A DNA stretch of 58,101 nt from Xenorhabdus budapestensis (GCF_002632465.1 NZ_NIBS01000003.1:1-58101); one strand, 5' to 3'. Shown: positions 26,254-37,209, counted from the stretch's first letter. Numbers and translations: made by a program. Notes: a model not told the origin generated them from the sequence alone.

Positions 26254-27138
26254 ATGGCAGACTTAGATGATATCAAAGATGGTAAAGATTTTGGCATTGA
26301 TACACCGCAAAAGAACACATTGTTTGAACTGAAAGGCTGTGGTGCGTTGGATTGGGGAATGCAATCCCGTTTATCGCGGATTTTCAATCCTGCTACCAAT
26401 AAAACGGTGATGTTGGCATTTGACCACGGTTATTTTCAAGGGCCGACGACAGGGCTGGAACGTATCGACATTAATATCGCTCCACTGTTTGAATACACCG
26501 ATGTGCTGATGTGTACACGCGGTATTTTGCGTAGTCAGGTTCCGCCAGCGACAAATAAACCTGTAGTACTGCGCGCATCTGGTGCGAATTCCATTTTGAC
26601 TGAACTTTCTAATGAAGCTGTTGCGGTAGCGATGGAAGATGCGCTGCGGCTGAATGTCTGTGCAGTAGCAGCGCAGGTCTATATCGGTTCAGAATATGAG
26701 CACCAGTCTATCAAAAACATTATCAAGCTGGTGGATCAGGGAACGCGCTATGGGATGCCAACAATGGCGGTGACAGGTGTTGGCAAAGATATGGTTCGTG
26801 ACCAACGTTACTTCTCTCTGGCAACTCGTATTGCGGCGGAGATGGGTGCGAATATCATCAAAACCTATTATGTCGATGCCGGTTTTGAGCGGATTGCAGC
26901 GGGTTGTCCCGTACCGATTGTTATTGCGGGAGGCAAAAAACTACCTGAAATGGATGCGTTAATGATGTGCTATCAGGCGATTGATCAAGGCGCATCAGGT
27001 GTTGATATGGGTCGTAATATCTTTCAGTCAGAAGCGCCGGTAGCGATGTTGAAAGCCGTTCAGGCGGTTGTACATCACAATGAGAAGCCTGCTCAGGCTT
27101 ATGAATTGTTCCTGAGTGAAAAAGCGAAGAGAGAATAA
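26254..27138 (+). CDS. lsrF: LsrF, phospho-AI-2-derivative thiolase (aldolase fold)
   Basis: The 294-residue class I aldolase-like TIM barrel shows [40 protein letters not shown] and [17 protein letters not shown]. LsrF transfers an acetyl group from 3-hydroxy-2,4-pentadione-5-phosphate to CoA, the last step of AI-2 breakdown. The start is ATG 26254 after CGGAGGGAGAA. It is followed one base later by lsrG. Confidence 0.97.
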   Translation: MADLDDIKDGKDFGIDTPQKNTLFELKGCGALDWGMQSRLSRIFNPATNKTVMLAFDHGYFQGPTTGLERIDINIAPLFEYTDVLMCTRGILRSQVPPATNKPVVLRASGANSILTELSNEAVAVAMEDALRLNVCAVAAQVYIGSEYEHQSIKNIIKLVDQGTRYGMPTMAVTGVGKDMVRDQRYFSLATRIAAEMGANIIKTYYVDAGFERIAAGCPVPIVIAGGKKLPEMDALMMCYQAIDQGASGVDMGRNIFQSEAPVAMLKAVQAVVHHNEKPAQAYELFLSEKAKRE

Positions 27139-27139
27139 T

Positions 27140-27439
27140 ATGCATGTCACATTAGTGGAGATTAATGTCAAAGCTGACAAGATCGACGAATTTATCGAAG
27201 TATTTCGCGATAATCATCTTGGTTCTGTTAAAGAGCCGGGTAATCTGCGGTTTGATGTATTACAGGATGAAAAAATCCCGACCCGTTTTTATATCTACGA
27301 AGCTTATACCGATGAAGCCGCAGTCGCAGCGCATAAGAAAACTCCGCATTACCTGCGCTGTGTTGAAAAACTGGAAGTACTGATGAGTGAGTCACGGAAA
27401 AAGATCAAATTTATTGGTTTGATGCCGGAAGGGACGTAA
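27140..27439 (+). CDS. lsrG: LsrG, phospho-AI-2 isomerase
   Basis: This 99-residue ABM-family protein reads [20 protein letters not shown], then [20 protein letters not shown] and [13 protein letters not shown]. It isomerises phospho-DPD to 3-hydroxy-2,4-pentadione-5-phosphate, feeding LsrF and switching the signal off. The start ATG 27140 lies one base after the lsrF stop. A stem AACGCCC/GGGCGTT lies downstream at about 27466-27504 without a T-run. Confidence 0.97.
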   Translation: MHVTLVEINVKADKIDEFIEVFRDNHLGSVKEPGNLRFDVLQDEKIPTRFYIYEAYTDEAAVAAHKKTPHYLRCVEKLEVLMSESRKKIKFIGLMPEGT

Positions 27440-27574
27440 GGAAAAGATAAATTATCAGGCAGGAATAACGCCCTTGGACTAGGACTAGTTGCCGGGGCGT
27501 TGCGCTATCGATAACTAAACCGAAATATTTACCACCTAATTTCTATGTTAAAGTTCTTCATAATATTTCCCAGT

Positions 27575-27712
27575 TATACCCGTCGTCTTTCAAGTTGCAT
27601 CTTTGTTGGCTTCACTCGCTCACTCCAGTCACATAGTTATCTATGCTCCTGGGGATTAATGAGAGGCTGCTGCCTCTCACCGGAGGCCAGCCTTTGGCTG
27701 GGCAAATTCGTT
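27575..27712 (+). repeat. Dispersed intergenic repeat (about 140 bp)
   Basis: It begins TATACCCGTCGTCTTTCAAG. It continues with a GTTGGCTTCACTCGCTCAC section, an internal CATAGTTATCTATG-type palindrome, and GAGAGGC/GCCTCTC. Repeats with this opening are widespread between genes of Photorhabdus, Xenorhabdus and Serratia as I remember. A fragment of a second copy is at 5705. Its right edge abuts a methyltransferase fragment. The function is unknown; it may be a MITE. Confidence 0.7.
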
Positions 27713-27890
27713 CCCGACGTATCAATGGAATCGTGAAAATTATGAACAGGCTATTGAGAAAGCCGGATTCAGTAAATTCGAGTGGAAAAAAGCAAACCTC
27801 CTGGAGAGTGAAATTGAATCCCAGCCAGAAGGTTTTTGGGATATCTTTCAAAAGAATAACCTTAACACCGGCATCATTTGCTACTACTGA
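27713..27890 (+). pseudogene. C-terminal fragment of a SAM-dependent methyltransferase
   Basis: The frame reads TYQWNRENYEQAIEKAGF, EWKKANLLESEIESQPEGFW and NNLNTGIICYY-stop. It ends at TGA 27888-27890. This matches the end of class I methyltransferases, where YxxAxxxAGF and a final FW...GIICY are typical. The SAM-binding domain is missing; the fragment starts at the edge of the dispersed repeat, so insertion or deletion at the repeat probably removed the rest. No start codon or ribosome binding site serves it. Confidence 0.6.
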
Positions 27891-27925
27891 TGATTTTATA
27901 ACTCTGTTTCTGTTGACGGGGTTAA

Positions 27926-28444
27926 TCAAAGCCACTGCGCAATAAACTCTGCCACTTGCTCTGGTCGATTAATATCAAATTGTGGCAGTGAGGTAGCCAG
28001 CGGGATATCGCTGGCAATGGCAACCACATGGGGATCAAGCAGTTCCTCAAAGGAGTGATTCAATCCATGCCGATACAGCGCAATTTTGGGAATGGCTTCG
28101 CTCTTGAAACCTTCAACCAGAATTAAATCTAGTGAATCTGCATTAAATCGGCTGGCAAGATAGTACAGATCCAATGCAGGTAATTCAGGCGTTTCTGTCA
28201 TCAACGCCCAGCGCTGCTGGCTGGCAACTAATGTCTGTGCTGCACCAGCCTTACGCAGTTCATAACTATCCTTACCCGGTTTATCGATATCCATATTATG
28301 GTGAGTGTGTTTGATCAATCCCACACGTATTTGTTGCTGACATAACAGAGGAATGACCTGTTTAAGCAGGGTTGTTTTACCGGTTCCACTGTAGGCGGTA
28401 ATTCCCAGTAATGGCAGGTTAGGTGGGAAGGTACTTTGATTCAT
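27926..28444 (-). CDS. mobB: Molybdopterin-guanine dinucleotide biosynthesis protein B
   Basis: This is a 172-residue P-loop GTPase. The start is the ATG at 28444, overlapping the mobA stop (ATGA). Walker A is GITAYSGTGKTTLLKQ. Further motifs are GLIKHTHHNMDIDKPGKDSY and LDLILVEGFKSEAIPKI. It helps MobA make the MGD form of molybdenum cofactor for anaerobic respiratory enzymes. Its exact role in vivo is not settled. It is cotranscribed with mobA. Confidence 0.96.
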   Translation of the reverse strand: MNQSTFPPNLPLLGITAYSGTGKTTLLKQVIPLLCQQQIRVGLIKHTHHNMDIDKPGKDSYELRKAGAAQTLVASQQRWALMTETPELPALDLYYLASRFNADSLDLILVEGFKSEAIPKIALYRHGLNHSFEELLDPHVVAIASDIPLATSLPQFDINRPEQVAEFIAQWL

Positions 28445-29067
28445 GCTGACTCCCGAAGACATTCCCAATGCTGGCATTGCCAGTTTTGGCACTCTTCTGG
28501 TGTGTTCAAATTGGTGAAGGCTGTGGGATTAGGGAGATAGACCGCTTTTGCTTTAATCATCTGCATAAAGAACATCAGCTTTCTGTCTCCCAACGCAAGA
28601 TAGCTTTCTAATCTGGGTATCAGGCTACGGTGCATCAAAGCCAATGCCGGATGTGCACGTTCGCAATCATGTACATAAGCCGCCCATGAATGTTGTTTAT
28701 AGCGCCAAAGTTTTTCCACTACGTCATCAGGGAAATCCGGCACATCACAAGGGACAAACATAACCCATTCATTAATAGCTTTCTTCAATACCGCCAGCAT
28801 TCCTGCCAGTGGCCCAGAAAAATCAGTGATAATGTCCGGTATAATCGGGTAACCACTCTGCTGGTAAACCGACTGATTACGGTTGGCATTAATCAACAGT
28901 TCATGAACTTGTGGCTGCAATTTTGTTGCTATGTGTTGGTATAATGGTGTGCCACCAAATTGTAATAGTCCTTTATCATTTCCTCCCATGCGGGTGGATA
29001 GCCCTCCAGCCAGAATTGCACCACTGATTTTTGGATACATCATTGAAATCACCTGATACTTGGTCAT
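28441..29067 (-). CDS. mobA: Molybdenum cofactor guanylyltransferase
   Basis: The protein has up to 208 residues. The nucleotide-binding motif is GAILAGGLSTRMGGNDKGLL, followed by LINANRNQSVYQQSGYPIIP and VMFVPCDVPDFPDDVV with the metal-binding Asp. It attaches GMP from GTP to molybdopterin. The start is either ATG 29067 or the MMYPK pair at 29043/29040; the E. coli alignment favours a start close to the GAILAGG motif, so the later pair is plausible. It is the first gene of mobAB, divergent from srkA. Confidence 0.96.
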   Translation of the reverse strand: MTKYQVISMMYPKISGAILAGGLSTRMGGNDKGLLQFGGTPLYQHIATKLQPQVHELLINANRNQSVYQQSGYPIIPDIITDFSGPLAGMLAVLKKAINEWVMFVPCDVPDFPDDVVEKLWRYKQHSWAAYVHDCERAHPALALMHRSLIPRLESYLALGDRKLMFFMQMIKAKAVYLPNPTAFTNLNTPEECQNWQCQHWECLRESA

Positions 29068-29276
29068 GAAATATTTTATATTTGGTTATATAACCCTTGT
29101 AAATCAATACGTAACAATATATTACAGGAATAAGAGAGTATAACTCTTACTCTTGTTGACAGACCAATTTTTTCTTTCAATCATTATGCTTGTTGTAAGA
29201 ACGGTTATAGAAGCTGGCTGAGGACTGTACACACAGGGTATGATTATTAAAGATTGATGAAAGAGAGAACTGAGTT

Positions 29277-30266
29277 GTGACGGAAACAATGGCTTTTAAT
29301 TTCCAAAATATTACGCCGGACTTAATAATGGATGCTTTGGTGCAGTCTGGTTTGTATGTTGATTCTGGCTTGACTGAATTGAATAGCTATGAGAACCGGG
29401 TTTATCAGTTTATGGATGAAAACCGTAAACGTTATGTCGTGAAATTTTATCGTCCTCAACGTTGGAGCCAGCAGCAAATTCGGGAAGAACATGAGTTTGC
29501 ACTGGCATTGCAGCAAGCAGATTTATCGGTTGCTGCGCCGATGGTTATTGATGGGCAGACGGTATTGGAGCATGGTGGGTTCTTTTTTGCTATTTTTCCC
29601 AGCGTAGGCGGACGGCAGTATGAAGCTGATAACTTTGATCAGTTGGAAGATGTAGGGCGATTGTTGGGTAAAATACATCAAGTCGGTTGCCAGAAAACAT
29701 TTTCTGCCCGTCCAACTATCAATCTCAATGAATATTTATACCAGCCATATCAATATTTGGCAGAGTGCGAGCTCATCCCCGACAGACGCAGAGCCGCTTT
29801 CCTTACTTCACTGGATGAACTGAACAAAGCTGTGGAAGCACAATGGAATGTTGATTGGCAGGTATTGCGGCTGCATGGCGATTGTCATGCTGGTAATATC
29901 CTGTGGCGTGATGAGGCATGGTTTGTCGATCTTGATGATGCCCGCAATGGCCCGGCTATTCAGGACTTATGGATGTTACTTAATGGTTCACGGCAGGAAA
30001 GATTGATCCAGTTGGATATCCTGCTTGAGTCATATGGTCAATTTGCAGAGTTTGACCTGAAAACACTGGCGCTGATAGAGCCACTGCGTGCAATGCGGAT
30101 GGTCTATTATCTGGCGTGGGTTGCTCGTCGCTGGCAAGATCCGGCTTTTCCAAAAGCATTTCCGTGGATGGCTGATGGTGACTTCTGGCATAAGCAGATA
30201 AATCTTTTTTCTGAACAAATCCAGTTGTTACAGGAACCACCCTTACAGTTAACCCCGATGTATTAA
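29277..30266 (+). CDS. srkA: Stress response kinase A (YihE/RdoA)
   Basis: This 329-residue Ser/Thr kinase has an APH/choline-kinase fold. It shows NSYENRVYQFMDENRKRYVV, FPSVGGRQYEADNFDQL, the catalytic LRLHGDCHAGNILW, DLDDARNGPAIQDLWMLLNG and the conserved end LLQEPPLQLTPMY. It counters MazEF-linked and Cpx-linked stress death. The start is GTG 29277 or ATG 29289; both fit the E. coli N-terminus. It lies 17 bp upstream of dsbA, as in E. coli, where the two genes share Cpx-regulated transcripts. Confidence 0.96.
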   Translation: MTETMAFNFQNITPDLIMDALVQSGLYVDSGLTELNSYENRVYQFMDENRKRYVVKFYRPQRWSQQQIREEHEFALALQQADLSVAAPMVIDGQTVLEHGGFFFAIFPSVGGRQYEADNFDQLEDVGRLLGKIHQVGCQKTFSARPTINLNEYLYQPYQYLAECELIPDRRRAAFLTSLDELNKAVEAQWNVDWQVLRLHGDCHAGNILWRDEAWFVDLDDARNGPAIQDLWMLLNGSRQERLIQLDILLESYGQFAEFDLKTLALIEPLRAMRMVYYLAWVARRWQDPAFPKAFPWMADGDFWHKQINLFSEQIQLLQEPPLQLTPMY

Positions 30267-30283
30267 TTTTTCTGGAGAACACT

Positions 30284-30907
30284 ATGAAAAAATTTTGGCT
30301 CGCATTGGTGGGAGTGTTTATGGCATTTAATGCCAGCGCTTCTGGCTTCTCTGAAGGCAAGCAATATGTTGCATTAAAAGATCCTGTTGCAGATCAACCA
30401 CAGGTTTTAGAGTTTTTCTCTTTTTATTGTCCACACTGTTATCAGTTTGAAAATATTTATCATGTGCCTGGTACGATTCAGAAAAACCTGCCTGCTAGTG
30501 TTACCCATGAACGTTACCATGTCGATTTTCTGGGGCCTTTGGGTAAAGATCTGACAGATGCTTGGGCTGTTGCTATCGTTATGAAAGTACAGGATAAAGT
30601 AACGCCGATTCTATTTGATGGTATCCAGAAAACTCAGACTATCAGCACTAAGGCTGATATCCGTAACGCTTTTATCAAAGCGGGCGTTCCTGGTGAAGAA
30701 TATGATGCAGCATTAAATAGTTTCATTGTGAAATCTGTGGCAGCTAAAGAACGTCAGGCGGCTCAAGCCTTACAACTGCAAGGTGTTCCGGCAACTTTTG
30801 TTAATGGAAAATATATGATTAATAATGGCGGAATAGATGTTAAATCTGCTCAAGATTATGCCAAAAAATATTCTGATGTTGTGAATTATTTGGTAACAAA
30901 AAAATAA
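30284..30907 (+). CDS. dsbA: Periplasmic thiol:disulfide oxidase DsbA
   Basis: The product has 207 residues with a signal peptide (MKKFWLALVGVFMAFNASAS). The thioredoxin fold carries the active site FFSFYCPHCYQFE (CPHC) and the cis-proline loop GVPATFVNG. It introduces disulfides into exported proteins and is reoxidised by DsbB. CTGGAGAACACT precedes the ATG. It is probably transcribed with srkA. Confidence 0.98.
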   Translation: MKKFWLALVGVFMAFNASASGFSEGKQYVALKDPVADQPQVLEFFSFYCPHCYQFENIYHVPGTIQKNLPASVTHERYHVDFLGPLGKDLTDAWAVAIVMKVQDKVTPILFDGIQKTQTISTKADIRNAFIKAGVPGEEYDAALNSFIVKSVAAKERQAAQALQLQGVPATFVNGKYMINNGGIDVKSAQDYAKKYSDVVNYLVTKK

Positions 30908-31297
30908 TCAGTCACTATTAATATAAAATGATACAAGTATTGTGCCTGTTACTATAAGATTGGCACAATACTTGCTTGAAACAGCCTTTCATAACATAAA
31001 CTCCGGTTATATCCACAAGTCAGTGATTTGTAAGTAGTTGCAATACTTTCATAATATTTGACGTAATTCATTGATTTTTACTCTCAGTTATTCCTTTTTA
31101 ACATGGATAAACATAAATCTGTTTTATGTGCCAATTTTTTGTGCACAAAGTTATCCACAGTTTATTTATCAGAATATTTGTCAGGACATATAGAGGACAT
31201 TGGTAACAGAACGAGAAAATTATCGCAAAATTCGTCTATGACAGTACAGTATGGCATTCTATTCTTTATTCATATACAGAACGACGAAGACAATTTT
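30908..31297. promoter_or_regulatory. dsbA-polA intergenic region with a DnaA box
   Basis: No gene is seen. It contains a perfect DnaA box TTATCCACA at 31151-31159 and a near match TATATCCACA at about 31007. The open frame extending polA upstream to 31103 has no conserved content. A GTGCCTGTTAC/GATTGGCACAAT-type imperfect hairpin near 30940-30975 may be the dsbA terminator. DnaA is known to influence polA expression in E. coli. Confidence 0.5.
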
Positions 31298-34120
31298 ATG
31301 GTACAGATAGCAGACAATCCCCTGATTTTGGTTGATGGTTCTTCATACCTTTATCGTGCATACCATGCTTTCCCTCCTCTGACAAACAGCACAGGCGAAC
31401 CGACAGGCGCCATGTATGGTGTGCTGAATATGCTGCGCAGTTTAATCCTGCAATATAAACCCAGCCATGTGGCGGTTGTATTTGACGCTAAAGGCAAGAC
31501 GTTCCGTGATGAATTATTTGCTGAATATAAATCTCATCGTCCACCGATGCCGGATGATTTACGTGAGCAGATTGAGCCGCTGCATAAGATGGTCAAGGCA
31601 ATGGGACTGCCAATTTTGGTTGTGCCGGGGGTTGAAGCAGATGACGTCATTGGTACTTTGGCGTTGCAGGCAGAAAAAGAGGGACGTTCAGTTCTGATTA
31701 GCACAGGCGATAAAGACATGGCTCAGTTGGTGACACCTAATATCACGCTGATCAACACCATGACTAACACCATTTTGGGGCCGGATGAAGTCATTGAAAA
31801 ATATGGTATTCCTCCGGAATTAATTATCGATTTTCTTGCATTGATGGGGGATTCTTCCGATAACATTCCTGGTGTGCCGGGAGTTGGCGAGAAAACGGCG
31901 CTAGGACTATTACAGGGCATTGGTGGGTTGAATGAGATCTACGCCAGACTTGATGAGATTGTGACACTCAGTTTCCGTGGTGCAAAAACGCTGGGTGGAA
32001 AAATGGAGCAGCATAAAGAGGTTGCTTACCTTTCTCATCAGTTGGCGACCATTAAAACCGATGTTGAGCTGGATAAAACCTGTCTGGATCTTACGGTTTC
32101 CGCACCTGATAACGATGAATTATTGGCGCTGTTCGGTCACTATGAATTTAAACGCTGGTTGAGCGATGTACAAAATGGCAGTTGGTTAGAAAGCCGTCCG
32201 TCGGAGAAAAGCGGGCAAAAGCCAACGAGCAGCACGACGAATAAATCCACAGCAGCCAGCACACCTGCCGTAGCTAATATTTCTCCCGAAAGCTACCAGA
32301 CTATCCTTGATCAGAAGTCTCTTGATGAATGGATTGGGAAACTAAAGCAGGCACCAGCATTTTCGTTCGATACTGAAACAGATGGGCTTGATACTTTAAC
32401 TGCCAATCTGATTGGAATGTCTTTTGCTGTTGCAGTGATCAAATCTTCAGAGGGTGAACCTAATGTTGAAGCCGCTTATCTGCCGTTGGGACACGATTAC
32501 CTGGACGCGCCACAACAGTTGGATCTGCACGAAGTGCTTACAGCACTGAAACCGCTGTTGGAAGATGCCAACCTGCCTAAGGTTGGTCAGAACCTAAAAT
32601 TTGATCGCGGTGTACTGGAACGCCACGGTGTGGCATTGAATGGTATCGTTTTTGATACGATGCTGGAATCGTATGTCCTGAACAGTGTTGCAGGGCGGCA
32701 TGATATGGACAGTCTTGCCGAGCGTCATTTGGGATATAAAACCACGACTTTTGAAGAAATTGCGGGCAAAGGTAAAAAACAGCTTACTTTCAACCAGATC
32801 CCATTGGAAGAAGCGGCAAAATATGCTGCGGAAGATGCAGATATCACTCTGCGGTTGCATCAGGCTATGTATCCACAGATAGAGAATGTGCCGACATTGA
32901 AAAAAGTTTTTCAGGACATCGAAATGCCGTTGGTTCCTGTACTTTCTCGCATGGAACGGACAGGTGTTTTGATCGATGCTAACACGTTGGCAGAACATTC
33001 GAAGGAGATTACGGCTCGTTTGCTCGAACTGGAAAAAGCCGCTTATGAGTTGGCTGGAGAAGAGTTCAATCTTGCTTCACCTAAACAATTGCAGGTCATC
33101 TTGTTTGAAAAGATGAATCTGCCTGTTTTGAAAAAAACGCCGAATGGTGCACCATCCACGAATGAAGAAGTGTTGGAAGAGCTGGCGGAAGATCACGAGT
33201 TACCGAGAATTATTTTGGAACACCGTGGCCTGGCAAAACTGAAATCCACTTATACCGATAAATTGCCGCTGATGGTCAGCCCGCTGACTCAGCGTGTTCA
33301 CACTTCTTATCATCAGGCGGTGACCGCAACCGGACGTCTCTCTTCCCGTGATCCTAACCTGCAAAATATTCCTGTTCGTAATGAAGAAGGGCGACGTATT
33401 CGCCAGGCATTTATTGCACCAGAGGGCTATCGCATCATGGCTGCGGACTATTCGCAGATTGAGTTGCGTATTATGGCGCATTTATCTCAGGATAAAGGAT
33501 TATTGGATGCTTTCGCACAAGGCAAAGACATTCACCGTGCTACGGCCGCGGAAGTCTTTGGTGTGCCACTGGATCAAGTTACCAGCGAACAGCGCCGCAG
33601 CGCGAAAGCGATTAACTTTGGTCTGATTTATGGCATGAGTTCGTTTGGTTTGTCCCGCCAATTGGGTATTCCGCGTGGGGAAGCCCAGCGCTATATGGAT
33701 CTCTATTTTGAGCGTTATCCGGGTGTACTGGAATATATGGAGCGCACTCGTCAACAGGCTGCTGAACACGGATTTGTTGAGACGCTGGAAGGTCGTCGTC
33801 TGTATCTGCCAGATATTAAATCGCGTAATGCCATACGTCGTAAGGCTTCTGAGCGTGAGGCCATTAATGCCCCGATGCAGGGAACAGCGGCAGATATTAT
33901 TAAATTGGCTATGATAGCGGTGGATGATTGGATCGTCACTGCACAACCGAATGTGCGTATGATTATGCAGGTTCATGATGAATTGGTGTTTGAAGTACAT
34001 GAATCAGAGCTGGCTATCGCGGAACAGAAAATCAGGGAGTTGATGGAGAAAAGTATGCAGCTTGGTGTCCCTCTGAAAGTTGATGTGGGGGTAGGAGAAA
34101 ATTGGGATCAGGCTCACTAA
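31298..34120 (+). CDS. polA: DNA polymerase I
   Basis: The product is 940 residues from ATG 31298 ([20 protein letters not shown]), against 928 in E. coli. The 5'-3' exonuclease domain includes [12 protein letters not shown] and [19 protein letters not shown]. The 3'-5' proofreading domain has [22 protein letters not shown] and [13 protein letters not shown], so all four acidic ligands are present. The polymerase domain has [36 protein letters not shown] and [10 protein letters not shown]. It fills gaps, replaces primers and repairs DNA. The extra length is mostly a Ser/Thr-rich linker ([20 protein letters not shown]) between the two exonuclease domains. Confidence 0.98.
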   Translation: MVQIADNPLILVDGSSYLYRAYHAFPPLTNSTGEPTGAMYGVLNMLRSLILQYKPSHVAVVFDAKGKTFRDELFAEYKSHRPPMPDDLREQIEPLHKMVKAMGLPILVVPGVEADDVIGTLALQAEKEGRSVLISTGDKDMAQLVTPNITLINTMTNTILGPDEVIEKYGIPPELIIDFLALMGDSSDNIPGVPGVGEKTALGLLQGIGGLNEIYARLDEIVTLSFRGAKTLGGKMEQHKEVAYLSHQLATIKTDVELDKTCLDLTVSAPDNDELLALFGHYEFKRWLSDVQNGSWLESRPSEKSGQKPTSSTTNKSTAASTPAVANISPESYQTILDQKSLDEWIGKLKQAPAFSFDTETDGLDTLTANLIGMSFAVAVIKSSEGEPNVEAAYLPLGHDYLDAPQQLDLHEVLTALKPLLEDANLPKVGQNLKFDRGVLERHGVALNGIVFDTMLESYVLNSVAGRHDMDSLAERHLGYKTTTFEEIAGKGKKQLTFNQIPLEEAAKYAAEDADITLRLHQAMYPQIENVPTLKKVFQDIEMPLVPVLSRMERTGVLIDANTLAEHSKEITARLLELEKAAYELAGEEFNLASPKQLQVILFEKMNLPVLKKTPNGAPSTNEEVLEELAEDHELPRIILEHRGLAKLKSTYTDKLPLMVSPLTQRVHTSYHQAVTATGRLSSRDPNLQNIPVRNEEGRRIRQAFIAPEGYRIMAADYSQIELRIMAHLSQDKGLLDAFAQGKDIHRATAAEVFGVPLDQVTSEQRRSAKAINFGLIYGMSSFGLSRQLGIPRGEAQRYMDLYFERYPGVLEYMERTRQQAAEHGFVETLEGRRLYLPDIKSRNAIRRKASEREAINAPMQGTAADIIKLAMIAVDDWIVTAQPNVRMIMQVHDELVFEVHESELAIAEQKIRELMEKSMQLGVPLKVDVGVGENWDQAH

Positions 34121-34146
34121 TCTTTATTGAATAATTTTTATGAAAT

Positions 34147-34171
34147 CCACAGCTCATTAAATGCGCTGTGG
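34147..34171 (+). terminator. Hairpin after polA
   Basis: CCACAGC pairs with GCTGTGG around an 11-base loop. The following sequence is only partly T-rich, so this is a weak terminator. Confidence 0.5.
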
Positions 34172-34383
34172 CTATCTTTATTATGCCGTGGATGGGCGTG
34201 AAACAAGAATTTCGGTTAGATTTTAGATTAGATCCAGATCCCACAAATATGTAATTAAACTACAATAAAAATGGTGTAATGACGGATATTGATCACATAA
34301 TTGCGGCTGAATCGAGGCATTACGTGAAAATTAATTACAAAAAAATCTTTTGTTGATAAAAAAAATAGGGTAGAGTTGTCGGC

Positions 34384-34493
34384 GTAGGGTACAGAGGTAA
34401 GATGTTCTATCTTTCAGACCTTTTACTTCACGTAATCGGATTTAGCTGAATATTAGCTGCCCCAGTCATCCCTTTTGACTGGGGCGTTTTTTT
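34384..34493 (+). ncRNA. spf: Spot 42 small RNA
   Basis: The sequence begins GTAGGGTACAGAGGTAAGAT, continues with a TTTACTTCACGTAATCGG region, and ends in the terminator CCCCAGTC...GACTGGGG plus T7. It is nearly identical to E. coli Spot 42 and sits in the same place, between polA and engB. A -10 box TAGAGT is at 34371-34376, seven bases before the 5' end. Spot 42 is Hfq-dependent, repressed by cAMP-CRP and tunes carbon metabolism. It also encodes a very short peptide in E. coli; I did not verify that here. Confidence 0.97.
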
Positions 34494-34542
34494 ATGCGCG
34501 ATTTACGATTGTTGCAGAAGATGAGAGGGGAAAAGGTGGAAA

Positions 34543-35166
34543 TTACTCCACCTCAATAGTGGGCTGGCTGAACCAGTTATTAAGTTTCTGTTCAAGTTTG
34601 TCTATGCCGATTTTTTTCAGAACAGAGAAATTCTCGATCTGAATATCACCTTCCAGACCCGCCAATTCCTGACGTACTTTGTTTAATTGGTTTTTGCGTG
34701 CCCCTGATGCCAGTTTATCGGCTTTGGTCAGTAGTATCATGACTGGCACCTGCATCACGACCGCCCATTCGATCATCTGCATATCCAGATCTTTTAGTGG
34801 ATGACGGATATCCATCAATACCACCAGCCCCTGTAAGCATTCACGTTTCTGGAGATATTCGCCCAATGCTCTCTGCCACTTGAGTTTCATTTCTTCCGGT
34901 ACTTGCGCATAGCCATAACCCGGCAAGTCAACGAGGCGTATGCCTTCTTCCACCTCGAACAAGTTAATCAACTGAGTTCGTCCGGGAGTTTTACTGGTAC
35001 GGGCAAGGCTCTTTTGCTGGGTCAGTGCATTCAGCGCACTGGATTTACCGGCATTTGACCGACCGGCAAACGCGACCTCAATGCCTACATCTTGAGGCAG
35101 GTGGCGAATGTCAGGTGCACTCGTGACAAAGTGGGTCGTATGATAGTTGTAGCTTTTGATGGTCAA
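34543..35166 (-). CDS. engB: Ribosome biogenesis GTPase EngB (YihA/YsxC)
   Basis: The product has 207 residues. G1 is [17 protein letters not shown]2 is [13 protein letters not shown]3 is [11 protein letters not shown] and G4 is LLTKADKL. It is an essential GTPase for late assembly of the 50S subunit. It lies opposite to spf and polA, as in E. coli. The stop is 50 bp from the spf terminator, which may act on both strands. Confidence 0.97.
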   Translation of the reverse strand: MTIKSYNYHTTHFVTSAPDIRHLPQDVGIEVAFAGRSNAGKSSALNALTQQKSLARTSKTPGRTQLINLFEVEEGIRLVDLPGYGYAQVPEEMKLKWQRALGEYLQKRECLQGLVVLMDIRHPLKDLDMQMIEWAVVMQVPVMILLTKADKLASGARKNQLNKVRQELAGLEGDIQIENFSVLKKIGIDKLEQKLNNWFSQPTIEVE

Positions 35167-35558
35167 AATGGTTATCTCCCTGCGGAATATACGAAAAAAC
35201 AGCGCAGTGATTATACCGAGAGCAACGGCTTGTGGACAGGTGTAACTTTATTGTGGTGTTTCTATTTCGACATATTTTGGTTTTTTGATTGAAATTATTT
35301 TTGCCTAACGTGACAAAGAATATTCTGCAATTTTTTCCTGCCTAAATATGTACGAAAGCATACCAAGATAGACGCTATTCCAAAAATAAACTCTGCCCAG
35401 AATATGAGAATATAATATTTACTTAGATAGATATTCTTCAGCAAAACTCATAATTACTCGTAAAAGTTGGTAAATCTTTGCAACTTAGCGCTATAGGGAA
35501 TTACACTTAATGAGTTTTATGGGTTTTGTTATTGACCTCAAGAATAAAGGAACCATCA
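35167..35558. other. engB-ppiA intergenic region
   Basis: No gene is seen. It should hold the engB promoter (minus) and the ppiA promoter (plus). No repeats or small RNA resembling E. coli CsrC are visible. Confidence 0.5.
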
Positions 35559-36128
35559 ATGTTTAAACATATTTTTGTGTCGCTTATGACGGCATGTGCT
35601 ATCAGTGTAATGTCTGCTCCAGCATTGGCTGCCGAAACTCACGTGAAGCTGGTGACATCAGCAGGTGAAATAGAGCTTGAACTGGATAGCAATAAGGCAC
35701 CGATTACCACAAAGAATTTCGTTGAGTATGTGAGTGAGGGTTTTTATAACAATACGATTTTCCATCGCGTCATTCCCGGTTTCATGATTCAGGGAGGGGG
35801 CTTTACAAAAGATATGAAACAGAAAGTAACCAAAGCTCCAATCAAAAATGAAGCCGATAATGGATTACGTAACTTGCGTGGAACAATTGCGATGGCGCGC
35901 ACCGCAGATAAGGATAGTGCAACCAGTCAGTTTTTCATTAATGTGACTGATAATGCTTTTCTTGACCACGGTCAGCGTGATTTTGGCTATGCCGTCTTTG
36001 GTAAGGTAGTGAAAGGGATGGATGTGGTTGACAAAATTTCTCAGGTCAAAACAGAAAATGTTGGGCCTTACCAAAATGTTCCTGTGAAACCGATTGTGAT
36101 CCTTTCTGCAAAGGTTGTTTCCCAATAA
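35559..36128 (+). CDS. ppiA: Periplasmic peptidyl-prolyl cis-trans isomerase A (cyclophilin)
   Basis: The 189-residue protein starts at ATG 35559 after AAAGG. The signal peptide is [20 protein letters not shown], cleaved near ALAAE. Cyclophilin motifs are [15 protein letters not shown] with the catalytic Arg, [19 protein letters not shown] and [16 protein letters not shown]. It speeds prolyl isomerisation in exported proteins. An open frame 11 codons upstream is ignored because it would destroy the signal peptide. In E. coli, fic and yhfG lie between ppiA and pabA; they are absent here. Confidence 0.96.
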   Translation: MFKHIFVSLMTACAISVMSAPALAAETHVKLVTSAGEIELELDSNKAPITTKNFVEYVSEGFYNNTIFHRVIPGFMIQGGGFTKDMKQKVTKAPIKNEADNGLRNLRGTIAMARTADKDSATSQFFINVTDNAFLDHGQRDFGYAVFGKVVKGMDVVDKISQVKTENVGPYQNVPVKPIVILSAKVVSQ

Positions 36129-36461
36129 CCTTGATGAGAAAACCACGTTTTTTGGCCTGAAAGATAGAGAATGAGACGGTATTTGCCTATTATTACACCT
36201 TTTTTGAAGTTTCAGAGTTTTTAAAGTGCCGTCTCCCTCTCTCATTCCTCTATCGTTTTCGCACGAAAAAAACCGCACTATGAATATATGCCGCTATCTG
36301 GCGGTAACTCCTGCCCCTATTTTAAAAATGCCTATGTGGTATGATGAGTGTCCCGCTACCGTTGGTGCTGCTTTACCTAATTTTACCGTGATACAGAACG
36401 CATAATGTCCAATAGGACAACGCAATATATAAAACTATAAAAATCAGTAGGATGAACTCCT
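36129..36461. other. ppiA-pabA intergenic region
   Basis: No gene is seen. An inverted pair GAGACGG/CCGTCTC (about 36172-36234) with a long loop may be part of a terminator or regulatory structure. The pabA promoter should lie in the last 100 bp. Confidence 0.4.
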
Positions 36462-37037
<576 letters not shown>

Positions 37038-37183
37038 CGAAGAACGATTTAATCCCTCTTTTTGGCGGTTGTTTACGGCCATTTTTTACGAAGCAGCTGT
37101 GAGCAGTTTATATCACTAATTTATGCGCCAGCGGGTTTCATTTTTTTAAGGGATGAGAAAAGCTGAAGGATGGAAAGCAAAAA

Positions 37184-37209
37184 GCCAGTGCTCTATGGGC
37201 TGCACTGGC
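37184..37209 (-). terminator. crp terminator (minus strand)
   Basis: GCCAGTGC (37184-37191) pairs with GCACTGGC (37202-37209). On the minus strand the stem is followed by TTTTTG, a good intrinsic terminator just past the crp stop. Confidence 0.85.

Noticed and set aside
27466-27504. AACGCCC/GGGCGTT stem as the lsr terminator
   Set aside because: It has a long loop and no T-run, so it is mentioned in the lsrG entry but not listed as a terminator.
31103-31297. 65-codon N-terminal extension of DNA polymerase I
   Set aside because: E. coli PolA starts at the MVQI equivalent (31298). The extension covers the DnaA box and promoter region.
33500-34000. 166-codon frame opposite polA
   Set aside because: It is an antisense shadow of a highly conserved coding region with no independent signals.
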